Positions 16,691 through 25,400 of a stretch of 64,000 bases of DNA are shown here, piece by piece. Origin of the DNA: Polyangium fumosum (GTDB lineage: Bacteria > Myxococcota_A > Polyangia > Polyangiales > Polyangiaceae); assembly GCF_005144585.1 (NCBI RefSeq), contig NZ_SSMQ01000015.1, forward strand, positions 1 through 64,000. Reading direction: 5' to 3'. The position numbers and the translations under genes were made by a program. Every line of letters starts with the position of its first letter. The stretch's first letter is position 1. Below the pieces are notes generated by a model. That model was not told the DNA's origin and did not search any database. It saw only the letters and a program-made list of their open reading frames with translations.

Positions 16691-18001
16691 TCAAGCCTTC
16701 CGCGGGCGGAACGTCGGGAACAGGCACACCGCCGAGAACACCGCGAGGGCGACGAAGACGTAAAACAGTTTGTCCCACCCGTAGCGCTCGCTCACGCCAC
16801 GCGTGACGTGCTCCTGAAGGATCGCCCCGATCGATCCGATTCCATTCACCACGCCCGCCGCGGTCGCCGCCGCGTACTTCCCGCCTGCGTCCTGCGCCGC
16901 GGCGCCGCTGATGAGCGAGTCCGGCCCGAAGAGCATCGCGCCGACGAACGCCATCACGACGAAATTGGTGGCGGTGCCCGTGGAGCCGAGCCGCGCATAC
17001 AAGAAGAGCGCGACGGCGAGGAGCACGAGCCACGCCGCGGCGAACCAGGAGCGCGGAATGCGGCGATATCGATCGGAGAGCGCCCCCATCCCGATCGTGC
17101 CGAGCACGCCGCCGACCTCGAACGAAATGGACATGTACCCGGCGCCCGTCTTCGAATAATGCAGCGCCGTCGTGAGGTAAAACGGCAGCCAGAACAGGAT
17201 GCTGTACCGGATGAGCTTCATCCCGAAGTACGAGGCGCCATACGACCAGACCGTGAGGCTTCGGAGCACGCGGCTCCGCTCCGCCCGCTCCGTCTCCGCC
17301 ACCACAGCCGCCTCCGCCATCGCCGCGGCGCCGGCGCCCGCGACCGGGACCACGACCGCGTCCGGACCCGGCTTCAGGAACAGGAGCACGAGCACGCCGA
17401 CGAGCGCGACGAGGACAGCCGGGCCCCAAAAGCTCGCGCGCCAGCCATAGAGGCTCAACATGAACGTGGCAAACCAGGTCGCGACGATCCCGCCGACCTG
17501 ATAACACGTCGCCCACACGCCCATCACGCGGCCGCGATTCTCGGGCGTCGTCCACTCGGCCATCGCCTTCGCATTGCCCGGCCAGCCCGACGATTGCGCG
17601 AAGCCGTTCACCAGGAACGCGACGAGGAACGCGAGCCCCACGCTCGACGCGCTGAACGCGAAACACGCGGCCGCCGAGACGAGCATGCCCACGCCCACGA
17701 GCCGCCGCGCCCCCACACGATCGCCGAGCAAGCCGTTCACGGTCTGGCCAACCATGTACGCCGCGAGGTACGCCGTCTCGACGTTGCGCAGGACGTCCTT
17801 GCCGAGGCTCTCCATGATGGGCGCCTTCGCGACGCTGATCCCTTTGCGCCCCAAGTAATACGTCGCGTAAGACACCCACGTGAGGACCCACGCGGTCCAC
17901 CGTCCTCGACGCGTCGCTGCGTCCTCGGCGCGCTCGCCGGACGGCGGGACTCGCTCGATCACGACCGGCGGCGCGTAGGGGTCGAGAGGGCCTTGGCTCA
18001 T
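16691..18001 (-). CDS. MFS transporter, organophosphate:phosphate antiporter-like
   Basis: A 436-residue inner-membrane protein with about 12 hydrophobic segments and a charged central loop (about 215-235, rich in Ala/Glu/Arg). The first helix region WVSYATYYLGRKGISVAKAPIMESLG and the loop WTTPENRGRVMGVWATCYQVGG match the glycerol-3-phosphate/hexose-phosphate antiporter branch (GlpT/UhpT type) of the major facilitator superfamily. The substrate cannot be fixed from sequence; an organophosphate is likely. It starts at ATG 18001. It is transcribed alone, away from the divergent oxidoreductase gene at 18094 across a 92-bp gap. Confidence 0.87.
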   Translation of the reverse strand: MSQGPLDPYAPPVVIERVPPSGERAEDAATRRGRWTAWVLTWVSYATYYLGRKGISVAKAPIMESLGKDVLRNVETAYLAAYMVGQTVNGLLGDRVGARRLVGVGMLVSAAACFAFSASSVGLAFLVAFLVNGFAQSSGWPGNAKAMAEWTTPENRGRVMGVWATCYQVGGIVATWFATFMLSLYGWRASFWGPAVLVALVGVLVLLFLKPGPDAVVVPVAGAGAAAMAEAAVVAETERAERSRVLRSLTVWSYGASYFGMKLIRYSILFWLPFYLTTALHYSKTGAGYMSISFEVGGVLGTIGMGALSDRYRRIPRSWFAAAWLVLLAVALFLYARLGSTGTATNFVVMAFVGAMLFGPDSLISGAAAQDAGGKYAAATAAGVVNGIGSIGAILQEHVTRGVSERYGWDKLFYVFVALAVFSAVCLFPTFRPRKA

Positions 18002-18093
18002 CGTTTGCCGAGGGTACGCGCGGCGGCGCCTCGGCCGCTACCAGATCACGACCGGACAACCTCGTCCTGACTCACCGTGCTACACAAAACTCC

Positions 18094-19602
18094 ATGATCA
18101 CCCCCGACGCGATCGTGATCGGCGCAGGTCCCAACGGGCTCGTGGCCGCCAACTACCTCGCCCAGGCCGGGTGGTCCGTGCTCGTGCTGGAAGCCCAAAA
18201 GCGGCCCGGCGGCGCCGTCTGGACCGAGGAGAGCACCCTGCCCGGGTTCCTGCACGACGTGGGCGCCGCGTTCTTCCCGTTCGGCCCGACGAGCCCCGCC
18301 CTGCTCCCGCTCGATCTGCCCGACGCCGGGCTCGTCTGGCGCCACGCGCCCCTCGACAGCGCCCACCCCGCCAAGGACGGGACGTGCGCGGCCATCGGGC
18401 GCGACCTCGAAGCGAGCAAGCGGAGCCTCGGCGAGGACGGTGCCGCCTGGGAAAAACTCGCGCGCTGGCACGCGCGGACCCAGGACAGGCTGCTCGACGC
18501 GTTGCTCTCCACCCTGCCCGCCGTGGGGCCGATGCTGCGCTTCGGGCCGGCAAACCTGCTCAAGCTCGCGGCCGTGGCCGCGTCGAGTGGTCGCGGGTAC
18601 GCGGAAGGGACGTTCCGGACCGAACCCGCGCGCCGCATCCTGCCCGCGCTCGCGCTGCACACGGACGTCGGCCCGGACGATCCCTTCGGCGCGATCGTGG
18701 GCTTCATGCTGGGCATGCTCGCGTCGAGTGGAGGCTTCGCCATCCCCGAAGGCGGCGCGGCTTCGATCACGCGGGCCTTGCTGAAGCGGCTCGCGGAGCT
18801 CGGCGGCGTCGTGCGGACGGGCACACGCGTGAAGCGGATCGTGGTGCGCGAGGGGCGCGCCGCTGCCGTGATCACGGAGCAAGGCGAGGAGTTCGAGGCC
18901 GATCGCGCGATCATCGCCGACACCTCGGCGCCGGCGCTGTACCTGCGCCTGCTCGATCCGGCCCTCGTGCCCACGCCGCTCGCCGAGTCGATGCGCAACT
19001 TCAAGTACGGCTTCGGCACGTTCAAGATGGACTGGGCGCTCTCGGGCCCGGTGCCATGGTCGAGCGAGGACGCCGCGCGCGCAGCCGTGGTGCACACAGG
19101 CGACAGCCTCGACGATCTCGCGCGCTTCACGGCCGAGGTGCGCCGCGGCGAGCTGCCGCGGGATCCCTACCTCGTCATCGGCCAGCAGACGCTCGCCGAT
19201 CCCACACGCGCGCCCGCAGGCAAGCACACGCTGTGGGCTTACTCGCGTGTCCCTTCGACGTTGCCGGGCGGCTGGAAGGCGGCAGCGCCCTCGTTCGCCG
19301 ATCGCATCGAGGCACGGATCGAGGAGCTCGCACCAGGCTTCAAGCAGCGCATCCTCGCGCGAGTCATCATGACGCCACCCGATCTCGAAGCGATGGACGA
19401 GAACCTCGTCGGCGGGGATCTCGGCGGCGGCTCGGCGCAGATCCAGCACCAGCTCTTCTTCCGCCCCGTCTTCCCCTACTTCCGGTATCGCACGCCCATC
19501 CGCGCGCTCTACCTCGGCTCCTCGTACACGCACCCAGGCGCCGGCGTGCACGGCGCCTGCGGCAAGAATGCGGCAGAGGCGGCGCTCCGAGACGAGGGGT
19601 AA
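18094..19602 (+). CDS. NAD(P)/FAD-dependent oxidoreductase, PYROXD2/phytoene-desaturase-like
   Basis: A 502-residue flavoprotein. The N-terminal dinucleotide-binding motif is GAGPNGLVAANYLAQAG, followed by the acidic residue in VLEAQKRPGGAVWTEE. The C-terminal part ends with LYLGSSYTHPGAGVHGACGKNAAEAAL, the usual FAD-contact signature of the family. Relatives include carotenoid desaturases and PYROXD2, so the substrate is open; no carotenoid genes surround it. It is followed immediately by a copy of the dispersed hairpin repeat, which separates it from the convergent hydrolase gene. Confidence 0.85.
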   Translation: MITPDAIVIGAGPNGLVAANYLAQAGWSVLVLEAQKRPGGAVWTEESTLPGFLHDVGAAFFPFGPTSPALLPLDLPDAGLVWRHAPLDSAHPAKDGTCAAIGRDLEASKRSLGEDGAAWEKLARWHARTQDRLLDALLSTLPAVGPMLRFGPANLLKLAAVAASSGRGYAEGTFRTEPARRILPALALHTDVGPDDPFGAIVGFMLGMLASSGGFAIPEGGAASITRALLKRLAELGGVVRTGTRVKRIVVREGRAAAVITEQGEEFEADRAIIADTSAPALYLRLLDPALVPTPLAESMRNFKYGFGTFKMDWALSGPVPWSSEDAARAAVVHTGDSLDDLARFTAEVRRGELPRDPYLVIGQQTLADPTRAPAGKHTLWAYSRVPSTLPGGWKAAAPSFADRIEARIEELAPGFKQRILARVIMTPPDLEAMDENLVGGDLGGGSAQIQHQLFFRPVFPYFRYRTPIRALYLGSSYTHPGAGVHGACGKNAAEAALRDEG

Positions 19603-19608
19603 CGTCGC

Positions 19609-19911
19609 GCCGGGGCGCTGCCCCGGACCCCGCGGGGGGCTGTCCGCCCCCTCGACCCCGGACCAGGCACGGCCTGGACCGAGGGTGGAAGAACTGCGCG
19701 ATGCGCAGTTCTTCCAACGGGCCGGTGGCAAGACCACGGAGGTGGGTCTCAAGCTGGCGACGGGCACGTTGCCGGTTGAACCGTCGCCGGTCTTGCCACT
19801 GGCTGTTCGATGAACTGCGCGATGCGCAGTTCATCGACCCCGGGTCCAGCGCCTCGCTGGTCCGGGTCCAGGGGTGGACAACCCCTGGTGGGGCCTGGGG
19901 CAACGCCCCAG
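19609..19911 (+). repeat. Dispersed ~303-bp multi-hairpin repeat, copy 2
   Basis: A complete copy. In order it shows the hairpins CCGGGGC/GCCCCGG, GGGGGC/GCCCCC, CCAGGC/GCCTGG, GAAGAACTGCGC/GCGCAGTTCTTC, a central segment, then GATGAACTGCGC/GCGCAGTTCATC, CCAGCG/CGCTGG, CCAGGGGT/ACCCCTGG and a final GGGGC/GCCCC. It fills nearly the whole gap between two convergent genes. Compared with other copies, stem changes are paired: for example CCAGGC/GCCTGG here against CCAGCG/CGCTGG in copy 3. Confidence 0.9.
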
Positions 19912-19939
19912 CTCCGCGCCCTCGCGAAAAGACCCATGC

Positions 19940-20992
19940 TCAGTCCTGCCGGGAGCTGCGCTTCCAGTACGCGACGAGCGCTGGGAGCACGGTCGACGAC
20001 ATCTGCGCGAGGTGCGCGATGTGATCGTCCTCCTTGAACCCGCGATAGCCTGCGATGTGCAGGTCCCCCCGCTGCGCCTCGCTGCGTTGTTCGAGCCAGC
20101 GCTCGGTCGACATGACGGCGCGCCCGAGGGGAAACGCTGGGCGATCGGGCCAGCCGATCGTACGGGATCGTTCGATCCCGAGGGCGCGGAGGATCGCGTC
20201 CGAGGTCTCGGTCGTGGTTGCGTACCGGAACTCGCCGATCTCCGAGTGCGTCATGACGAAGAGCTTCTCGCCGGCCGCCGCCTTGTCCGCGAAACGCACG
20301 AACGGCGCGATCCGCTCCATGTCGACCTCGCGGCTGCCCTTGTTCACGAAGTTCGAGTGGAGCGCGTCGCAGAGCAGCACGGCCGACACGCGGGAGAACG
20401 CCTCGTCTCGCGCGAGGATCCGGCCGATCGCCCCGTATCCGGCGCTCCACGCGGCGAGCGCGAGCCGCCCGAGGCGCGCCCCGCGGAGCCCGCGCGCGGA
20501 GGCCGTCTCGACGACCCGCGCCACGTCGAAATCGAGCATCCCGGGCGGCCCGTACCGCGTGTCGTAGGCGCCCGAGCCCACGCCGACGTTCACCACGAGC
20601 ACGAGCGCGGAGAGCCCCGCTGCGGCCACGCTCTCCGCGACGAGCTCGGCGTTGCCGTGGAAATGAATCAAGAGGTCGAACGTGCCATCGGCCGACGCGA
20701 ACGACCACGGGACGAACAGCGCGCCCGCGGAAACGAGCGTGTAGCCCTCGCGCGAGAGATGCTGATCGGCGCGCGTTCGTGGCTCCACGCGTGCCTCCGG
20801 CGTGACCTCGGGCGGGGCCGGGGGCTTGGCCGAGGGGAGCGCGGGGAGGTGCACCGCAGCGGTGAGCGCGGGCGCGCTGACATCGCGCACGGCCACGAAC
20901 GCCATCACGCCGAGAAAGAGCGCGCCTGTCGCGACGAGCGCGAGCCGGCCGACGATCGTCTCAGTTCGCTTGTTCAGCCGGAGGGGCTTCAC
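19940..20992 (-). CDS. Membrane-anchored alpha/beta-hydrolase-like protein
   Basis: A 350-residue protein with an N-terminal membrane anchor (about residues 14-36) followed by a Pro/Ala-rich linker. The globular part has LLIHFHGNAELV (oxyanion-loop HGN) and a nucleophile elbow AWSAGYGAIG. These support an alpha/beta-hydrolase fold acting in the periplasm. The substrate is unknown. The start is GTG 20992, which lies 32 nt inside the 3' end of the phosphatase gene upstream on the same strand, so the pair is translationally coupled. A C-terminal GDLHIAGYRGFKEDDHIAHL segment probably carries the catalytic His. Confidence 0.7.
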   Translation of the reverse strand: MKPLRLNKRTETIVGRLALVATGALFLGVMAFVAVRDVSAPALTAAVHLPALPSAKPPAPPEVTPEARVEPRTRADQHLSREGYTLVSAGALFVPWSFASADGTFDLLIHFHGNAELVAESVAAAGLSALVLVVNVGVGSGAYDTRYGPPGMLDFDVARVVETASARGLRGARLGRLALAAWSAGYGAIGRILARDEAFSRVSAVLLCDALHSNFVNKGSREVDMERIAPFVRFADKAAAGEKLFVMTHSEIGEFRYATTTETSDAILRALGIERSRTIGWPDRPAFPLGRAVMSTERWLEQRSEAQRGDLHIAGYRGFKEDDHIAHLAQMSSTVLPALVAYWKRSSRQD

Positions 20993-22262
20993 GCAGCGAT
21001 CGAATGTACTCCGCCGGCTTCTTCACGCAGACCAGGATCGCCGTAATGTTGTCGTGCCCGCCCTTCTCGTTGGCGCGGGTGATGAGCTGGTCGATGGCCT
21101 GCTGCGGGTGCTTGGTCGCGACCAGGATCTGCCGCAGTTCCTCGTCGGGCACCATCTTCGAGAGCCCATCGGAGCAGAGCAGGTACGCATCGTCGGGGCG
21201 CGGGCGGCCGATGATGAGATCGATCTCCACGGAGGGCTGCGTGCCCACCGCGCGATTCAGGCGGTGAGCAAACGCGGGGCCGGTGAAGCCGAGCGCGGCC
21301 ATCGTGTGGTCCGTGGTGATCTGCTCGAGCTTCCCCTCGCGCAGCCGATAGCAGCGGCTGTCCCCCACGTGCCCGAGGTAGAGGCGCTGCTTGTTCAGGG
21401 AGAAGCGCGCGGCCACCACCGTCGTGCCCATGCCCTTCAGCATCGGGTCCCCGGCGGCCTTCTCGAAGACGGCCTTGTTCGCCATCTGGATGCTGCGCGC
21501 GAGCTCGCTGCCCCGCCGCGGCACGTTCTCGTAGGCCGGGCCCTCGAACGTCTGCGCCTTGAAGGCCTTCTCGATCACCTCGACCGTCAGCGCGCTTGCG
21601 ATCTCGCCGCCCGCATACCCACCCATGCCGTCGGCCACCACGAAGAGGCCGTGCTCGTCGACGACGACGTAGCTGTCTTCGTTGTTCTTGCGCTTCTGCC
21701 CCTTGTCCGTTTGCCCCGCGGCGCTCACGAGGATGAACGGCGAGGCGCGCGTCGGCTCGTCGTCGGCCGCGTCGTCGTCCACGACGATGGGCTTCGCGGG
21801 CGCGTCCGGGTGCTCCTCTTCCTCGCGCTCGTCGTCGTTCGTGAGGTCCGAGAGCCGCGGCATTTTCGGGCTCAACGTGATGACCGTCAGCTCGCTGTCA
21901 TCCTCGTCCTCGTTCGGCTCCGCGATCTTGGGCAGCAGTTTGTCCGAGGACGTTCGCTCCGGCGCAGGCTTGCTCGAACGCTCGGGCGCGGGCTTGCTCG
22001 AACGCTCCGACGCGGGCTTGCTCGTGCGCTCCGGCGCGGGTTTGCTCGCGCGCTCCGGCACGGGCTTGCTCGTGCGCTCCGGCGCGGGGCTGCTCACGCG
22101 AACGCCTGCCGTCGCTTCGGGCGCGTCGCCCGGCTTGACCCCTTCCCCTTTGCCCTCGCCTTTGCCGCCCGAGGGCAGGGCTTTGGGCCGCGCGAGCAGG
22201 AAACCGGCGGCTCCGACGAGGACGACACCGAGGACGAGTGCGATCGCGGTCCAAAGCTGCAT
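20961..22262 (-). CDS. PP2C-family Ser/Thr protein phosphatase, membrane-anchored
   Basis: A 433-residue PPM/PP2C phosphatase. An N-terminal transmembrane helix (LWTAIALVLGVVLVGAAGF) is followed by about six copies of an 8-residue PAPERTSK-type repeat (near 50-95), an acidic stretch, and the catalytic domain (about 180-430). That domain has the metal-binding motifs KNNEDSYVV, VVADGMGGYAGGE, LLCSDGLSKMV and GGHDNITAILV. It should reverse phosphorylation by Hanks-type kinases, of which three are encoded nearby. I chose ATG 22262 because the signal-anchor begins there; the frame runs 39 codons further but enters the inverted-repeat element. The 24-bp DNA repeat behind PAPERTSK is visible at about 21950-22090. 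Confidence 0.92.
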   Translation of the reverse strand: MQLWTAIALVLGVVLVGAAGFLLARPKALPSGGKGEGKGEGVKPGDAPEATAGVRVSSPAPERTSKPVPERASKPAPERTSKPASERSSKPAPERSSKPAPERTSSDKLLPKIAEPNEDEDDSELTVITLSPKMPRLSDLTNDDEREEEEHPDAPAKPIVVDDDAADDEPTRASPFILVSAAGQTDKGQKRKNNEDSYVVVDEHGLFVVADGMGGYAGGEIASALTVEVIEKAFKAQTFEGPAYENVPRRGSELARSIQMANKAVFEKAAGDPMLKGMGTTVVAARFSLNKQRLYLGHVGDSRCYRLREGKLEQITTDHTMAALGFTGPAFAHRLNRAVGTQPSVEIDLIIGRPRPDDAYLLCSDGLSKMVPDEELRQILVATKHPQQAIDQLITRANEKGGHDNITAILVCVKKPAEYIRSLREAPPAEQAN

Positions 22263-22363
22263 GGGCGGAGATCCCCGGGCGGCGCGCGACGTACCGGACG
22301 CCCCCTCGGTTTTTCTACTACGACCGCCCGGAGGTTGTGTGGAAAAACCGGCCCCCGCAGAGC

Positions 22364-22494
22364 CTAGAAGTGGTCTCATAAACCGTTGGGAGCGCCCCGA
22401 AGCTAGGGAGGGCGAAGCGAGGAATCCTACGCGGATTTCGAGCGAGGCCGACCGACGATTCGGGGCGCGAGTAGGTTTATGAGACCACTTCTAG
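22364..22494. mobile_element. 131-bp MITE-like inverted-repeat element
   Basis: Perfect 21-bp inverted repeats lie at 22364-22384 and 22474-22494 (outer end CTAGAAGTGGTCTCATAAAC). A further 10-bp internal inverted pair, GCGCCCCGAA / TTCGGGGCGC, lies at 22392-22401 and 22459-22468. There is no ORF inside. Both outer ends are CTAG, which would fit a 4-bp target duplication of IS5-like transposases, or may simply be part of the arms. The TAG stop of the large kinase gene (22491-22493) falls within the right arm. The element could also act as a strong bidirectional hairpin between two genes on the same strand. Confidence 0.7.
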
Positions 22495-25400
22495 TCCCGC
22501 ATCGCCTCGGCGAGGTGCCGCGCCAGCCGCTTGCCAATCACGTTCGGGATTTGCCGCGACAAGGCGAGCGCGCGTTCGAGGTGACGCGCCGCCTCACGCC
22601 ACCTCCCCCGCCGCAACGCCGACAAGCCTCGCGCCTCGACCACCTCGATGCGCTCCTGGCCAATCGAGTACCGCTCCGAGCGGGCCTCCAGGGCCTCCCA
22701 CGCCTCCTCGCCCGCGTCCTCGGCCGCGAGCTCGATCATCGAGCAAAGCACGTCGTCCGAAGGGACCGTGAGCGGCGCAGACGTCCCGCCGCGGGCCCGC
22801 GCGGCGAGCGCGCGCGCGTTCTCGATGTCGCCCCGGTAGAGCAGCATCCGCGCCTGGAGCAGGATGCTGGCCGTGCGGGGCTCACCGCCCATGGGCCGCT
22901 CGTCGATGGCGCGCGCCTGGGCCACGTGGGGCTCGGCCGCTTCGAGCTCGGCCATCAGGTACAGGCATTCCCCCAGGTTGAAGTGGCCTGTCCACTCGAT
23001 GTAGTCCTGCCCGAGCTCGCGGCCGAGCGAGATGACCCTTTCGAGGTCCGAGATCATCCGCTGCCGCTCGCCCTGGAACCCGCGCAAGACGCCGCGCGTG
23101 TTGATCGACGCCGCGAGGTGGAGCGCGTCGCCGTGCGTGTCGCACAAGGTGACGGCCCGATCGAGCGCGCGCTCGGCCTCCGCGTGCCGGCCGATGCCCT
23201 GCTCCAGGTAGCCCAGCATGAGCAGCGCGATCACCTGCGTCTCGTACCCCGCCTCGCCGAGCGCCGCCGCCTCGGTCGCCGCGCGCGTGAGCGCGTCGAG
23301 CGCCTCTTCCTTGAGCGAGAATCGATAATGCGAACGCCCGATCCCGAGCAGGATCCGCGCCGAAAGCAGCGGCGTCGCCCGGCCCGCGACGAGCGCCTGC
23401 GCCTCGTGCACCTTGTCGCGCGAGGCCGCGTGCTCGCCCATCCAATCGAGCGCCGTCGCCTCGTCGAGCAGGATCTCGACAATCTCCATCGCGTCGCCCG
23501 CCGCGCTCGCCGCCGCGCGCGCCTCGGCGAAGTCCGCGAGCGCGTCGTGGTAACGGCCGACGCGATAGCGCATGAGCCCGCGGCCCCGGTACGCCCCGCC
23601 GCGCCGCGTGCCCGTGCTCGCCTGCTGCTCCAGCGCCAGCGTGTAAAAGCGCTCGGCGTCGACGTACGTGTGCCTCGCCCGCGCCGCCTCGGCGAGGGCC
23701 ATGTAGGCCGTCTCCGCCACGTCGCAGAGCCCCGCGCGGGCCGCGTGGTAGGCGAGCTGCGGCAGCCGTTGCTCCTCGGGCGGGCCCTCGGGCGGCCCCG
23801 GGGTGTCGCGGTAGTACTCGGCGCACGTCAGGTGGATCTTGCGGCGCAGCGCCTCGGGCACGCCGCGGGCGATCGTCTCGCGGACGAGCGCGTGCCGGAA
23901 GCCGACGCGGCCGTGGCGCTGCCGGCGGAGGACGCCCGTGTTGAGCAGCCGCTCGATGCCGATCCGCGCGTCGAGCGGGAACTCGCTCGACTCGCCGCTT
24001 TGATCGAGGCGGCGCAGGATCCCGCGGAGAATGCCTGAAATCTCCTCCGGCGTGACCTCGGCCCCGACGGTCGCCACGAGCCTGGCGTGCGCCCGCTCCG
24101 CCGGCGAGAGCGCGTCGATCTCGCGGTGCGCGAGCCACTCGATGAGCGGCAGATCGGGCACCCGATCGAGCTCGTCCGTCGCCACGTAAAACCCGCGGCC
24201 GCCCTCGTGCCGGCGCACGATCCCGGCGCCCTTGAGCCCCCGCACGAGCTCGACGAGCAGGAGCGGGATCCCCTGCGTCCGCTCCACGAGCCTCCGCACC
24301 GCGAGCTCCGGCACGTTTTCCGCCGGCGCCAGCAGCGCGCGCACCAGCGAGGCCGCGCTTTGTGGATCGAGCGGCCCGAGATCAAAGACGTCCCGGTGCG
24401 CGGCGCGCTCGGCCCAGGACGGGTGGTTCTCCTTGAACACCGGACGGCCGAGGGCGCACACGAAGATCGGCGCCCGCGCCTCGGCGAGCGTCGCGTGCTC
24501 CAGGATGCCGAGCGTCGCTTCGTCCGCGAACTGCGCGTCATCGAGCACCACGCAAAGCGGCGTCCGCTCCGCGCGCCGCCGGAGCGCTTCGCCGCCGGCC
24601 ACGCGCAAGGTCGCCCCGAGCGCGAACGGCGCGGCTTCGAGGGCGCGCAGGCCCGGGAAGTCCGTGGTCTCATCGCCGCGCGGCGGCCCCACCCAGCCGA
24701 GGGCGAGGGCGAGCGCGGCCTCCGCCTCGGGGCTCGACGCCGGACCAAGGCGCTCGCGCAGCGCGGCCTTGCGCCCCTCCGCGGGCATCGACGCGGGCAG
24801 GCCGAGCGCCGCAGAGAGCAGGTCGCGCACGCTGTCGCCGCCGCCGACGATCGGCTCGGGCGCGCGCAGATCCACCACCGCCCCGAGCGGCACGAGCGTG
24901 CGCATGCGCTCGACCAGGAGCCTGCGCAGGTGGCTCTTTCCGTGCCCCGGATCCCCGACGATCACCGCGACCGACGGCACGCCCTCCCGGACCGAGCGCA
25001 GCGCCGCGAGCGCGAGCGTCTCCAGCAGGTCGTCCCGACCGACGAGCGGCGGCCCCACGTGCCCGAGCCGCGTCGTCGGATCCTCCGCGCCGGAGAGCTC
25101 GCTCTCCTCGACGGCCTTCGCCCCGAACAGGGAGAGCAGCTCCGAGAGATCGGCCTCCGTCAGCACGCCGCGCGCCGCGGGCGAGAGCAGGATCGGCGCC
25201 GTCGACGCGGGCAGCGGCGCTTGCCCGATCCGGGCGAGATGCGGCGAGAGCAGCCGCTTCGATCCGTCGGGCCGCGTCGTCACGGACACGTTCGCGAGAT
25301 CGATCCACACGCGCTCGCAGATCCCGCGCGCGACGAGATCCTGGGCCGCGCGGATCGCCAGGCGCACCGGGTTTTCGTCCGCCTCGTGCCCGAACGCCAC

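Noticed and set aside
19609-19911. Dispersed repeats as simple rho-independent terminators
   Set aside because: They have about eight stems over 303 bp, lack a following T-tract, and one copy lies in a divergent gap, so termination alone does not explain them.
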